NCBI RefSeq assembly: GCF_008386695.1
Contig: NZ_VUOC01000004.1
Span: forward strand, 2,048,327-2,112,326
Length of the DNA: 64,000 bases
Source of the DNA: Chitinophaga agrisoli
GTDB taxonomy: Bacteria; Bacteroidota; Bacteroidia; Chitinophagales; Chitinophagaceae
Direction: 5' to 3'
Shown here: piece by piece, positions 44,701-54,100 of the stretch
How the letters are laid out: the number at the start of each line of letters is the position of its first letter
How positions within the stretch are numbered: the stretch's first letter is position 1
Program-made: the position numbers and the translations under genes
The notes under the pieces: model-generated
The model's database searches: none
What the model was told of the DNA's origin: nothing
Seen by the model: the letters and a program-made list of their open reading frames with translations, nothing else

Positions 44701-47613
44701 ACCAACCGCGGCTTCCGCCCACCCGTCTCAGGCCGGCTGAAGATCAATCCCATACGGTACCATAACGGCAAGCAGCCATTTATCACCCATCTGCTGCTGT
44801 TCCGTTATGACAATCCGGACTTTATACATACCTATCCCGGCGCTACAACAGATCTGGGCTACCTGGCGCCTGGCCAGTACCGTCTCCTGTACCTGTTAAA
44901 GGACAATGCTTTTTACCTGCAGGATAGTATCACCATCACGCCTAAAGGCATTAACTATTATGATGCGGGCTCCGTGTTCCCCTATCCGCCGCCCATGAGG
45001 GACATTGACAGTATTGCCGCCATTATAAACAGCCGGCAAACGGAGGATGACTATCACGCAGAATATGATCTGGACCGGATCAAGCGATTTTTCCATACCC
45101 GCTACCTGGACACCACCTCATTTAAAGACACCGTGGAGGGAAAGGTCATTAATGATCTGGAACATCCATTGGCCGGTGTGCGGATTAGCCTGAAAGGCAC
45201 AACCTTCAGTACCTATACCGGTAAGGATGGCCGGTTCCGCATAGCGGTACCTGGCGCCTGCCCCCTTGTTATTGAATCTGATTCGTATGCGCGGGAGTTT
45301 CAGGATACCAGGCCAGGTAAATATTATACGATATTGCTGATGCGCCGCTCCCATGGCCTGCCGGAAGTTGAAGCAAGGGCAGAAGAGCTTGAACGCCGCA
45401 AGGCGCTTGCCTACGCTACTACTACCTCAACGCTTAACCAGTTGCAGGGAAGAGTGGCCGGCCTGATGATCCGCGGTGCAAGCACCATCAGCCCATCCGC
45501 CCCGCTGATCATTGTGGATGGCCAGGTGTACAATGGCCGTTTGGAAGAGCTGGACCCCGGTCTGCTGGGATCAATGAATGTATTGAAACCGGAAGCTGCC
45601 TCCGCCATCTATGGCTCCAGGGCAGCCGGCGGCGCAATCATGATCACTACTAAAAATAATAATACCCTCACTGCCGCCAGCACGGAGGAACTCACTGCCC
45701 CTGCAGGAGGCAATACGTTACGCCAGCATTTCCGCGACAATGCATACTGGCAGCCCGCCCTGCGCACAGACGCCAATGGCCGGGCCTCCTTTAACGTTAC
45801 CTTCCCGGATGATATCACTAACTGGCAAACTATCTTTATTGCCATGACGGACAACCGGCAGTCCGGCACCCTGGAAACATCCGTAAAGTCGTTCAGGGTC
45901 CTGAGCGCCAATATGGCCCTCCCGCAATTTGCCATTGCCGGCGACTCCATTAACGTAATTGGCAAAACGCTGTATTACGGCACTGACAGCGTACTGGTAA
46001 AACGCTCCTTTACCCAGGATAATGGCGCGGCACAAGCGGCCAACCTGCTGGTACGCAACGCGGTGATAGATACTTTTTCCGTAATGGCTCCCAACAGGGA
46101 TTCGTTAAAGCTGAGATATACCATCCAAAAACCAGATGGTTATTTTGATGGAGAAGAGCGCACCATCCCGGTGTACCGCCCCGGCGTACTGGCCACCAAT
46201 GGTTTGTTTACCGCATTAAATAACGATACCAGCTTCCGCTTATCCCTCAAGGGCGATACCAGCCCTATACAGCTCTATGCGGAAACATCGTTGTTGCCCG
46301 TGCTCTACCAGGAAACAGAAAACATCCGGAAATACGAATACCTCTGCAATGAACAGCTGGCCTCCAAACTGAAGGCAATGATCGTGCAGGAAAAGATCGC
46401 GGAATACCTGCACCAGCCATTTAAAGGCAAAAAGAACATCCGCGAATTACTTGACAAGCTGGAACAAACCAGGACCGCTGCCGGCCTGTGGGGCTGGTGG
46501 CCGGATAACGGCCCCTCCATGTGGATCTCCCTGCATGTAATAGAAGCAAAGATGGCAGCCTTACAGGCAGGCTACCTGGTATCAACCCATACCAATACGT
46601 TTACAGATTACCTGGTCTATAACCTCGATAGTTATTCCGATACGGAAAAATTATCCGCCCTCTTCCTGTTACAGCAGCTGGGCGCTAAACCGGATTTCAA
46701 AAGGTATATGGACACCCTGGAACGGCATCCCCTCACCACATATGAACGGCTGCGCCTTATAGAGCTGAAACAGCGGCTGGGCATGCCCGTACAGCTGGAT
46801 ACGCTGATAGCCCGCCAGCAGCATTCGCTCATGGGTAATATCTACTGGGGTAACGAAGGGTATGCATTCTTTGACAACTCCATACAGATCACCCTCAGCA
46901 TGTACCGTATCCTTAAAAAAGCAGGCGGTTATGAAACATTGCTGCCACGTATACGCAACTACTTCCTAGAGATCAGGAAAGGCGGTGAATGGCGTAATAC
47001 GTATGAGTCTTCCATGATCCTGGAAACCATCCTGCCAGACCTGCTGGCAGCCAATCCGGACTTGCAACCATCTACCCTCACTGTACAAGGCGATACCACC
47101 CTGACCACTACCCGCTTTCCCTTTGCGGCCACTATACGCGGCGGCGCCGCAATAACCATCAGCAAACAGGGCGCCATGCCGGTATACTTTACCGCCTACC
47201 AGCGCTATTGGGATACCACCGCGGCCAGCGCCAGCGCCAATTTTACCGTACATACCTCCTTCGATGGGAACGCGGCCGCCACGGTGTTAAAAGCGGGCAA
47301 ACCGGTAGTTGTAACGGTTGCCGTGCAGGTAAAAGAAACGGCAGATTATGTGATGATCGAGATCCCTATACCGGCAGGTTGCAGCTACGTAAATAAGGGC
47401 CAATCCTACCAGTCTGGAGAAGTGCACCGGGAATACTTTAAACAAAAAGTAAGCATCTTCTGCAGCAAGCTGTATAAAGGCAACCATAGCTTTACTATAC
47501 AACTGCTGCCCCGTTACACAGGTACATATACCCTAAACCCCGCTAAGGCGGAGATGATGTATTTCCCCGTATTTAACGGCCGCGAAGGCATACGGAAACT
47601 ACGTATTGAATAA
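41779..47613 (+). CDS. Alpha-2-macroglobulin-like protein with inserted carboxypeptidase-regulatory and TonB-plug domains
   Basis: The 1944-residue secreted protein has a signal peptide (about 1-34) and macroglobulin (MG)-type beta domains, including FSQPKYKPGDTVRLKAFVE (about 231-250) as in MG2. At about 1119-1174 there is a carboxypeptidase-regulatory-like sandwich, and at about 1213-1296 a SusC-type plug segment (LQGRVAGLMIRGAS, PLIIVDGQVYNG, AIYGSRAAGGAIMITTK). The A2M domain follows (WQPALRTDANGRASF) with a thioester-type CNEQ (Cys1523). A2M proteins trap attacking proteases by conformational change and covalent capture. No beta-barrel follows the plug. It appears monocistronic. Confidence 0.88.
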   Translation: MERTIMISIPAFRCWRLILTVLTAAVFTLPAWGQHQLSNGLQHSPYTYIYHITPGEAAVLTKKGAAKTAESYLRTPIDSLLTDKPVPALPAGNYLLVNAVKNELQYKLHTSGDVTAKLLSTGKEQQVILHTGEGRLIPDATVYQDKRRLAYDQSLQVYGPLRPAKAKTVQVYYKDAYYAFPLELQWKRPSLFQKLKRRFFRRDERDHDYGDFYYGNTPYEKKFKGFMVFSQPKYKPGDTVRLKAFVETANGKPVNQPLLLRLSTRYRDTDTILATLQPYRAGGYLYEFVLSAALDLDLDEKYLITLEDVRSRKYDPATYDGNMDDDEYVLQRKVLVRGKFTYEDYELDAITFTARSDKRKHLRGQSPAIYLKAADENGLPVMDGRVQVLVTPASYNDPTFHAPHVFLPDTLWNHSQALETVGETRINLPDSIFPAASFKYEVQCIFLNANNERQTQTLSQTYSDESSELLLSLRADSLVIDHRTGGKTTTAQGTVYLLNEKQDIIAQNAITLPAVLKLDPLAAAYKVTTDSLTERITIPPSDIYCQGSRTADSISLRLIDPLHRPVWYTVFAGNQLILRGYGDTLLYQAATHTPDNYSITLQYLYAGKIQESTYYIPYQDKLLTIHTDQPAVVYPGQSAHIQLQVTDHTGAPVADADVTAYAITKKFEAAIPYVPYAGKTYPARKSYAQTQARLPVPVTYASALNWEKWRSEMQLDTMEYYRFTHPAPFYRMEEQASEGITQIAPFVVSKGNILPIYLLYIDEQPVFFSKAQQLQRYSFPVSEGYHRISLRTRNKQIRVDSVKVTAYRKNMISINLDAIHPYIHVQDMPDTLTRYEAALWRKYMMLVADNFGEDYTYLRQGLHVYLFNWQEHMRERYSTYHQSYMLTGPFPYSDATLVVKRQFDQPLLPEGDWQYRFSKGLTERQQPRGLQVFSSSLPRADANYNFQDCVLTENEINKRWQDYLDERNQTTRVFTNRGFRPPVSGRLKINPIRYHNGKQPFITHLLLFRYDNPDFIHTYPGATTDLGYLAPGQYRLLYLLKDNAFYLQDSITITPKGINYYDAGSVFPYPPPMRDIDSIAAIINSRQTEDDYHAEYDLDRIKRFFHTRYLDTTSFKDTVEGKVINDLEHPLAGVRISLKGTTFSTYTGKDGRFRIAVPGACPLVIESDSYAREFQDTRPGKYYTILLMRRSHGLPEVEARAEELERRKALAYATTTSTLNQLQGRVAGLMIRGASTISPSAPLIIVDGQVYNGRLEELDPGLLGSMNVLKPEAASAIYGSRAAGGAIMITTKNNNTLTAASTEELTAPAGGNTLRQHFRDNAYWQPALRTDANGRASFNVTFPDDITNWQTIFIAMTDNRQSGTLETSVKSFRVLSANMALPQFAIAGDSINVIGKTLYYGTDSVLVKRSFTQDNGAAQAANLLVRNAVIDTFSVMAPNRDSLKLRYTIQKPDGYFDGEERTIPVYRPGVLATNGLFTALNNDTSFRLSLKGDTSPIQLYAETSLLPVLYQETENIRKYEYLCNEQLASKLKAMIVQEKIAEYLHQPFKGKKNIRELLDKLEQTRTAAGLWGWWPDNGPSMWISLHVIEAKMAALQAGYLVSTHTNTFTDYLVYNLDSYSDTEKLSALFLLQQLGAKPDFKRYMDTLERHPLTTYERLRLIELKQRLGMPVQLDTLIARQQHSLMGNIYWGNEGYAFFDNSIQITLSMYRILKKAGGYETLLPRIRNYFLEIRKGGEWRNTYESSMILETILPDLLAANPDLQPSTLTVQGDTTLTTTRFPFAATIRGGAAITISKQGAMPVYFTAYQRYWDTTAASASANFTVHTSFDGNAAATVLKAGKPVVVTVAVQVKETADYVMIEIPIPAGCSYVNKGQSYQSGEVHREYFKQKVSIFCSKLYKGNHSFTIQLLPRYTGTYTLNPAKAEMMYFPVFNGREGIRKLRIE

Positions 47614-47681
47614 TACAGGCAACGGATGGAGCGTTTATACCGTATATCTATATTATACGCGAACTAAAAACTCCCATCTTT

Positions 47682-48104
47682 ATGAGCAAAATTACCTGGC
47701 GCCTGGCCTGCCTGTTAGCGTGCGCATTTTTTGTGGCCTGTAGCAATGATGATAACACTACCCCAACCGTTGATCCCCAGGCCCCTACCAGCGGTACCTG
47801 GCGGGTAAGCCTCTTCTCTGAGCGTGGTAATGATGAGACGGGCGATTTCAGCGGTTATACGTTCACCTTTAACGCCAATAACACCGCCGTGGCCGCTAAA
47901 GGCGGCGCCAGCAAAAACGGCTCCTGGAGCATTGGCAACAGCTCCCGGGAATTTAATATAGACTTTGGCGAGAAAAGCGACGCCAATAAGCCGCTGGGCG
48001 AGTTAACAGATGATTGGGAGATCATCTCCGTCAGCAGCAATGAGATCAAGCTGAAAGATGATAACGACGACAGCGCGGAGTTTTTAACGTTCACTAAGAA
48101 CTAG
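47682..48104 (+). CDS. Small lipocalin-like lipoprotein
   Basis: The 140-residue product has a lipoprotein signal ending FFVAC (Cys20) and a low-complexity linker (NDDNTTPTVDPQAPTS). A beta-rich domain follows with GTWRVSLF, FTFNANNTAVAA, NGSWSI and DDWEIISVSSNEIKLKD, resembling lipocalin-like lipoproteins of Bacteroidota. Function unknown. Its stop overlaps the stop of the convergent gene by 4 bp (CTAG). Confidence 0.7.
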   Translation: MSKITWRLACLLACAFFVACSNDDNTTPTVDPQAPTSGTWRVSLFSERGNDETGDFSGYTFTFNANNTAVAAKGGASKNGSWSIGNSSREFNIDFGEKSDANKPLGELTDDWEIISVSSNEIKLKDDNDDSAEFLTFTKN

Positions 48105-48340
48105 CGCCGTTTACCCGGCAAAAAATACAACAGACCTACAGCTGCCACGAATAACAGCACGGATACAATACATGCGATCAGCGCCACATCCGCATGTTGC
48201 GTTAATGCATTATTAAGACCGGTGTACAGCAGCCATATCTGCAGCGCCACGATCAGGATCAGCAAGGTGATAATAGCCAGCATCAGCGTGCTGGATTTAT
48301 TGGGATGCGCTTTGTCCTGGGCGGACCTGAAATTGCTCAT
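48101..48340 (-). CDS. Small two-helix membrane protein of the nitrate-reductase-type operon
   Basis: The 79-residue protein has a polar N-terminus and two membrane helices (about 18-40 and 53-74) with a short positive tail (GKRR). No family is named with confidence. It starts 1 bp after the Rieske gene, so it is the last gene of the redox operon and may anchor or assemble the complex. Confidence 0.6.
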   Translation of the reverse strand: MSNFRSAQDKAHPNKSSTLMLAIITLLILIVALQIWLLYTGLNNALTQHADVALIACIVSVLLFVAAVGLLYFLPGKRR

Positions 48341-48341
48341 A

Positions 48342-48848
48342 CTAGCTGTTTTTAGGATGTCCGGTCACATAGATCTCATCACCTTTTACGATCACCTGCA
48401 ACGATGGCAGCGGCCGTGGCGGCGGCCCCTGGATGGCCTCTCCGGTGGCAGCATCAAACCACCCGTTATGACAAGGGCACATGATCTTATTAGTGCCTGC
48501 CTGGTAAAATACCGCACAGGAAAGATGGGTGCATTTCTGCTCATACGCTTTGAACTCCCCGTTCTCCAGATGGATAAGGATATACGGAATGGTGCTGCCT
48601 GCAATGGTAAAAGAGCGGGTACCGCCCACCGGCAGGGCGGTACGGTTGCATACAAAATGCTCCCCTGTTACCTCCTTTTCCGGGAAGAAGGCAGACTTGA
48701 TGGCCACCAGCGCGCTACCGGCGGCTAACCCGCCGGATACCAGGCACAGGAATTTTGCAAACTGCCGCCTGGTTACCTGTAATGTTTCTACGGTGCTGTA
48801 GGGGAAATCCGTTTTCCAATCGGGTACCGTTTCTTGTTGCTGCTCCAT
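48342..48848 (-). CDS. Rieske [2Fe-2S] protein with Tat-like signal anchor
   Basis: The 168-residue protein shows both Rieske boxes: C106-T-H108 with the disulfide Cys111, and C124-P-C126-H127 (CPCHNGWFD). A twin-arginine-like TRRQFAKFL followed by a hydrophobic helix (about 27-52) suggests Tat export with membrane retention. It resembles QcrA-type and arsenite-oxidase-type Rieske proteins and would pass electrons within the redox complex. It lies 9 bp after the ferredoxin-like gene. Confidence 0.88.
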   Translation of the reverse strand: MEQQQETVPDWKTDFPYSTVETLQVTRRQFAKFLCLVSGGLAAGSALVAIKSAFFPEKEVTGEHFVCNRTALPVGGTRSFTIAGSTIPYILIHLENGEFKAYEQKCTHLSCAVFYQAGTNKIMCPCHNGWFDAATGEAIQGPPPRPLPSLQVIVKGDEIYVTGHPKNS

Positions 48849-48857
48849 AGCGGTTGT

Positions 48858-49430
48858 TTAATGTACTTTCAGGAATGTGCTGCCTTTAGGCATCATGATA
48901 TTCACCTTTGTTTTCACTGTTTCTTTGCCAAAGATGAAAGTATTCACCGGTTCGCTGTTGGGACGCATGGCCCTGATCTCTTCGCGGGTGCCGTAATACA
49001 AAGCCTGGCTGGGACAAACAGTAGCGCACATAGGCTTTTTGCCGGCGCTGGTACGGTCATAGCACATGTTGCATTTCATCATCAGGTCATATTGCTCCTG
49101 CTTTTTGGGCACGCCAAACGGACAGGCCATTACGCAGTTGGAGCAACCGATACAGCGGGATGTATTGGCCGTATGTACCACGCCAAATTCGTCCTTAGCA
49201 ATGGCGTCTGCCGGACATACCTGCGCGCAGACTGGGTCTTCGCAATGCATACATACCTGTACGGTAGTTTGTATAGTATAGGCCCTGTCCACATAGTTTA
49301 CATGGATCATCGATTCCTGTCCGTTTGTTTCACATTCCGCACAGGCCATTTCACAGGCATGGCAGCCAATACAACGCTGCATGTCTACAAAAAACTCCTG
49401 GTCGGTGCGGTAGTATGTATTTGTTTCCAT
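48858..49430 (-). CDS. Four-cluster 4Fe-4S ferredoxin-type electron-transfer subunit
   Basis: The 190-residue protein has four cysteine groups: [46 protein letters not shown] and CNMCYDRT followed by [10 protein letters not shown]. This is the NrfC/DmsB/PhsB type of electron-transfer subunit for molybdopterin enzymes. No signal peptide is present, so it is cytoplasmic unless carried by a partner. It follows the catalytic-subunit gene by 80 bp. Confidence 0.92.
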   Translation of the reverse strand: METNTYYRTDQEFFVDMQRCIGCHACEMACAECETNGQESMIHVNYVDRAYTIQTTVQVCMHCEDPVCAQVCPADAIAKDEFGVVHTANTSRCIGCSNCVMACPFGVPKKQEQYDLMMKCNMCYDRTSAGKKPMCATVCPSQALYYGTREEIRAMRPNSEPVNTFIFGKETVKTKVNIMMPKGSTFLKVH

Positions 49431-49510
49431 ATATCGGTTTTTATAGCTCGTATAAGTGGATGACCTGCTGCGTTAAGATTTTATCATCCTGCTTTCATAT
49501 CATTCCGGTT

Positions 49511-51724
49511 TTATTCGCTTGCATACGCCGGATTACCTGCTCCGCTCTCCTCCTCCTGCAGCGGCGTTAGCTGGCAGGCGCATACTTTAAACTCCGGTAT
49601 CTTGGACACCGGGTCCAGCGTACCAATGGTCAACTGATTGGCAGACTTTTTCCCCGGCCAGTGATACGGAATGAACACCGTATCCTTACGGATAGTCTCC
49701 ACGATATTAGCATGGAACTCCGCCGCACCGCGGCGGGTGCTTACCCGTACCAGCTGCCGCTGTGTAATGCCGTAACGGGCAGCCATTTCCGGGTGTATTT
49801 CCAGCAGCGGCTCCGGAAACTGGTCTACCAGCTTGCCAATACGGCGGGTTTGCGTACCGCTCAGGTATTGTGATACTACCCGGCCGGTGGTCAGCACTAC
49901 GGGATATTCCGCATCCGTTACTTCTGACGGTGGTTTATAGGTAACGGGATTAAAATGCGCTTTCCCATCAGGGGTAGAAAATTTCCGGTCTTCCCACAGC
50001 CGGGGCGTACCGGGGTGGTCCAGCGAAGGACAGGGCCAGAATACGCCCATCTGTTTTTCTATCTTCTCATAAGTAATGCCGTAATAGTCCGCCGTGCCTC
50101 CTTTGGAGGCTACGCGTAATTCGTTAAAGATCTCTTCACTGCTTTGGAAATTGAATTTATCCCCGGCGCCCAGGCGGCGCGCGATCTCCAGCAGGATCTC
50201 CGTATCGGCGCGGGCCTCGCCTGGCGGCGTAACGGCCTGGCGGATGCGGGTCACCCGCCCTTCTGCCGTGGTAACGGTGCCTTCCTCTTCCTCCTGCAGG
50301 GAACCGGCTAACACAATATCCGCATGCCGGGCGGTCTCATTCAGGAAAAAGTCGATCGCCACATAGAACTCCAGCTTCTCCAGCGCCTCCCGCACAAACT
50401 GGTTATTAGGCAGCGATACCAGCGGGTTAAAACAAATCGATAACAGCCCTTTTACCTCTCCCCGGTGAATGGCCTCAATGAGCGCATAGGCCGTATATCC
50501 CTTACCCGGCAGGGCAGATTCCTCAATGCCCCATACATTGGCTATATACTGGCGGTGCTCCGGGTTGGTGATATCGCGGTTGCCCGGCAGCTGGTCGCAT
50601 TTATGACCATGCTCCCGGCCCCCCTGGCCATTACCTTGTCCCGTAATAGTGCCATAACCGCAGTAAGGTTTACCAATACGGCCGGTGGCCAGTACCAGGT
50701 TAATACATCCCAGCACGTTATCCACCCCTTTGGTATGGTGCTCTATACCCCGGGCATGTAAAAGAAAACTGGTCTTTGCCCGGCCCCATAATTCCGCCGC
50801 CTGCCGGATCTTTTCTATAGAGATCCCCGTTACGCCGGCGGCCCATTCCAGGGAATAATCCTTCACGGCGGCAATAGTATCCGCAAAACCCATGGTGTAG
50901 TTATCAATAAAATCATGGTCCAGCAAGTCTTGCTGTACCAGGTAATTCAGCATGGCCCCATACAGGGCGGAGTCTGTGCCCGGCCGTACATCCAGGTGCA
51001 GGTCCGCAGTACGTGCTATAGGCGTTACCCGGGGGTCTATGATGATCAGCTTAGCGCCATTGTCCCTGGCCTGCCATACCCAATGCGTAAGGGTAGGAAA
51101 GGTTTCGCTTACATTAGCGCCGGCTATGATGATCACTTCTGCGTGTTTCAGGTCCGCATAGGTATTGGAAGCCCTGTCCAGCCCAAACGCCTTTTTATTC
51201 CCAGCCCCTGCGCTTACCATACACAGGCGGCCGTTATAGTCCAGGTTTTTTGTCTGGAAAGCCACCCGGGCCAGTTTGCCCACCAAATAGCTTTTTTCAT
51301 TGGTCAGCGATACGCCGGAAAGTATGGAGAACGCATCTTTGCCATAGGTTTGCTGTATACGCCGGATAGCGGCGATCGTAGTATCCATGGCTTCCTCCCA
51401 GCCCACCGGTTCAAAGCCTTGTCCGGCTACCCGTTTTAGTGGGGACAGGAGGCGGTCCGGGTGATTGTTCTGCAGGTAACGCTGCACGCCTTTGGGGCAT
51501 AACCGGCCCTCATTAAAAGGGAACTCCATCCAGGGATCAAAACCTACTACTTTATTGTCCTTTACAAGCAGTTTAATACCGCATTGCATGCCGCAGAAGC
51601 AGCAATGCGTCTTTACAGACTTATCCGGCTCTTCCCGCCCGTAAAAGCCTTCTTTGGGGGCATAGTTCAAATGAGGTCCATAGCGTTGAATGATCGCATC
51701 TGCCTGTACGGGTAATGTAGCCAT
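49511..51724 (-). CDS. Molybdopterin oxidoreductase, assimilatory nitrate-reductase type
   Basis: The 737-residue catalytic subunit binds a 4Fe-4S cluster through C41-x2-C44-x3-C48-x27-C76, and Mo-bis-MGD with a probable Cys ligand at 168 (GRLCMVSAG). [19 protein letters not shown] followed by PGNR and NPEHR is characteristic of NasA/NarB-type assimilatory nitrate reductases. A molydop-binding C-terminal domain (about 600-715) closes the protein. No Tat signal is present, so it acts in the cytoplasm. A formate dehydrogenase-like role is less likely because the Mo ligand looks like Cys, not selenocysteine. No nitrite reductase is in the window. Confidence 0.85.
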   Translation of the reverse strand: MATLPVQADAIIQRYGPHLNYAPKEGFYGREEPDKSVKTHCCFCGMQCGIKLLVKDNKVVGFDPWMEFPFNEGRLCPKGVQRYLQNNHPDRLLSPLKRVAGQGFEPVGWEEAMDTTIAAIRRIQQTYGKDAFSILSGVSLTNEKSYLVGKLARVAFQTKNLDYNGRLCMVSAGAGNKKAFGLDRASNTYADLKHAEVIIIAGANVSETFPTLTHWVWQARDNGAKLIIIDPRVTPIARTADLHLDVRPGTDSALYGAMLNYLVQQDLLDHDFIDNYTMGFADTIAAVKDYSLEWAAGVTGISIEKIRQAAELWGRAKTSFLLHARGIEHHTKGVDNVLGCINLVLATGRIGKPYCGYGTITGQGNGQGGREHGHKCDQLPGNRDITNPEHRQYIANVWGIEESALPGKGYTAYALIEAIHRGEVKGLLSICFNPLVSLPNNQFVREALEKLEFYVAIDFFLNETARHADIVLAGSLQEEEEGTVTTAEGRVTRIRQAVTPPGEARADTEILLEIARRLGAGDKFNFQSSEEIFNELRVASKGGTADYYGITYEKIEKQMGVFWPCPSLDHPGTPRLWEDRKFSTPDGKAHFNPVTYKPPSEVTDAEYPVVLTTGRVVSQYLSGTQTRRIGKLVDQFPEPLLEIHPEMAARYGITQRQLVRVSTRRGAAEFHANIVETIRKDTVFIPYHWPGKKSANQLTIGTLDPVSKIPEFKVCACQLTPLQEEESGAGNPAYASE

Positions 51725-51792
51725 GCGGGAATATTATTTTAAGTAATGAGTGTATTAACACGGAACAGCAGTCAATTAAATCAGCATCCTTA

Positions 51793-52859
51793 TCATCCAA
51801 ATAAATGCCCGCCGGCATTCCTGGCCTTCAGATGCGCCGTAGCCAGCGCATCCCGCTTGCCTTCCGGGCTTAGATCCAGATGCGATGTGCCATCCTCCAG
51901 CGTAAAATCAAACCCCAGCTCTTTTGTCACCTGCTTCAGGTCCTCCACATGCATTTGCGTGGTGAATGCTTTACCAGTATGCGGACAAACCGCCATACCC
52001 CTTCTCTCTCCCTCCTGCCTGTAAATATGCACGCCTATCTGCGCGGGCCGCTGTATGATATGAAAGAACTTACCAAACGGTATCCATATCAGGAACATGA
52101 TCACAGCAATAGCATGCGTGATGGTCATGAAATTATAGGAGATCCCTTTGAGATAATGATAATCAAGCGTAATACCCAGCCCTGTAACTGCCACCGTAAG
52201 CAATAACAGCAGCGGCAGCAGATCGCCGCCAAAGCTTTGCGAAGCGATCAGCCCTCCCTTGGTCACCCGCCGTTTCAGGAAAATAAACACGCCAAAGATC
52301 ACCAGCAGGGAGCACCAGCTGAGGGCATTAAAAATAAGGCTGGCCCATAACGATCCCAGCGGAAAACCCATCACTTTAAAGCCAAACACGTAGGCCTCAT
52401 AATACTTGGCGCCGGTGGCATTTATACTGTGGGCGGCGTCCATGGTAAAATAGATCCATCCCAGGGTAAGCGGAATGGTAATGGCAAAGGCCAGCATACA
52501 GCCGGTGGCCAGCATAAAATGCCCTATCCAGCGGCTGCGCCCCCTGGGATAAATAAAGCGCTGTACGCCAATGTTCACAAACATTTCCCTGCAAAAACGG
52601 GTAAAATATTCCAGGAAATGCCCGGACCGGAACAGCAGCTGCCAGGTACGGCGGAAGTACAAACGTGTAGGCGGCGCTGCAGCCATATGCTGTAACGGTA
52701 TACCACGCCAAAAACGGCGAATATGGTGCCGATAAGATAGCCAGTGAGCGCAGGGTCAAAATTCTGCAGGCGGCGCGAGCCAATGAAAGTAAGCGCCAAC
52801 GCCAGCAATGCGGCCACCAGGGCATTGATCAATGCTTTCCGGTTAAGATTAGTTAACAT
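51793..52859 (-). pseudogene. Cytochrome-b/NarI-like membrane subunit, split by an apparent 1-bp frameshift
   Basis: Two overlapping frames together make one protein of about 355 residues. The first frame, from ATG 52859, gives two membrane helices and ends ...YRYSIWLQR. The second frame continues PPTRLYFRRTWQLLF and runs to 51793. The join lies near 52671-52677; adding one base in that GC run restores a continuous protein. The rest has about four helices, with histidines in TLDYHYLKG, ITHAIAVIMFLIWIPFGKFFH and a cytoplasmic tail containing CPHTGK. It resembles the b-type quinol-oxidising membrane subunits of nitrate-reductase-like complexes. It may be a true mutation or a sequencing error. 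Confidence 0.75.
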
Positions 52860-52914
52860 CCGGTGTTAAAGGGTTTTTGTCTCAGCAATGGTTACTATCA
52901 AAAACGATTAGAAC

Positions 52915-54024
52915 TTATACATTATTTCTAAACACCTGTTGGGCGGAATTGTTCACTTTTACACGCTTCACCAGCTCAATGATCAGGCCAATACCTACAA
53001 TGATCCAGGTAACGGCCCCTATAAAAACAAATAGGTGCGAAACAGGCAGCAGGAACGCAAAGCCAGTTATCTTTGCATAATTAAAGGTGCAGACCCCATA
53101 CATACCCAGCGGAAATACCATTGACCAGTACTGCGGATCGTATTGCAACGGCACCCGCGCAATAAAATGGCGGTAAAAGAACAGCAGGAACAGCAAGGGT
53201 ACCCACCAGCTGGCAAAGGCCCAGAAGAACAGGGTAAAGGTCTCCACAAAATAGGTCCAGTGCTCCAGGCCGGGATGCGACCGCCCAAACATCACCAGCC
53301 GGGAACCCGCCAGCGCGGTAATAGCCACCGCCCCCATATTGATCCAGTAGGGTGGCGTAAGCAGCTCCGCCTTCATGCTGATGAACAGCCAGCGGTAAAA
53401 GATCAGGCCTATCAATACCAGGTATAACATGCCCCCTATCATGTAGGTGCATAACGCAATAAAGGCAATATAGGATGAATGAACGGCAATAAGCGCGCCC
53501 AGCACGGCCACAGATTCAGTGGATACTACGATGAGTAACCAGGCCCCGCTGATGCTTTGCTCAAAAACCGGCTTGGGCTCCTTCAGGATGTTAAAGAGGA
53601 AGAAAGTATATAACAGCAGCGCCCACAGCACAAAACCTGTGATCCATACATACAGCGCCCAATCCGCCCTGTTGAGGATAATGACCAGTTGACTGCCCAG
53701 TATATTGGTGCCGGCTACCAGGGTAAGGAAGGTAACGCCCCTGGCCGGGTGATGAAGATCCGACCATACAATTTGCGGATACCGGTAGATCCGCAGGAAC
53801 AGGATCAGTAACAGGATGATAAAAAAACAAACATTCGCGGCCAGCAGACTAATGGCAGGTACATGATACCCCCACAATTGCAGGCCAATAGAAACGATGC
53901 CGGTGGCCATGACCAACGCAAAATACCCGGGAAAGAAATTCTCCAAAGTGGTAATATTGACAGGCTGGCCAGGGACGGGCATTTGATGGAGGGTTTGCAT
54001 GGACCGTTGCGGTTTATTACACAT
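52915..54024 (-). CDS. TDT/SLAC1-TehA-family anion channel or transporter
   Basis: From the ATG at 54024 (or ATG 54000) the product has about 369 residues and about 10 membrane helices. FFPGYFALVMATGIVSIGLQ is the typical first helix of the tellurite-resistance/dicarboxylate transporter family. Family members carry C4-dicarboxylates, sulfite, chloride or, for plant SLAC1-type channels, nitrate. As first gene of a nitrate-reductase-type operon it might supply or release nitrate or nitrite; that is inference. It precedes the cytochrome-b-like gene by 55 bp. Confidence 0.82.
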   Translation of the reverse strand: MCNKPQRSMQTLHQMPVPGQPVNITTLENFFPGYFALVMATGIVSIGLQLWGYHVPAISLLAANVCFFIILLLILFLRIYRYPQIVWSDLHHPARGVTFLTLVAGTNILGSQLVIILNRADWALYVWITGFVLWALLLYTFFLFNILKEPKPVFEQSISGAWLLIVVSTESVAVLGALIAVHSSYIAFIALCTYMIGGMLYLVLIGLIFYRWLFISMKAELLTPPYWINMGAVAITALAGSRLVMFGRSHPGLEHWTYFVETFTLFFWAFASWWVPLLFLLFFYRHFIARVPLQYDPQYWSMVFPLGMYGVCTFNYAKITGFAFLLPVSHLFVFIGAVTWIIVGIGLIIELVKRVKVNNSAQQVFRNNV

Positions 54025-54061
54025 CAACAACAGGGTTATGTTGATTGTTCAACGGTCCATG
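53998..54061 (-). promoter_or_regulatory. Nested inverted repeats over the start of the redox operon
   Basis: Perfect 12-bp arms CATGGACCGTTG (53998-54009) and CAACGGTCCATG (54050-54061) enclose smaller arms ATCAACA / TGTTGAT. The second transcript arm contains the ATG at 54000. In RNA this would form a long hairpin able to hide one start codon; in DNA it could bind a dimer. Confidence 0.55.
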
Positions 54062-54100
54062 CATTGCCCGCCACTTATCCTGCATTAATACTATTTAAAC

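Noticed and set aside
49511-51724. Formate dehydrogenase identity for the molybdopterin protein
   Set aside because: The [13 protein letters not shown] block and the Cys in GRLCMVSAG fit assimilatory nitrate reductases better; formate dehydrogenases have a different selenocysteine/Cys context.
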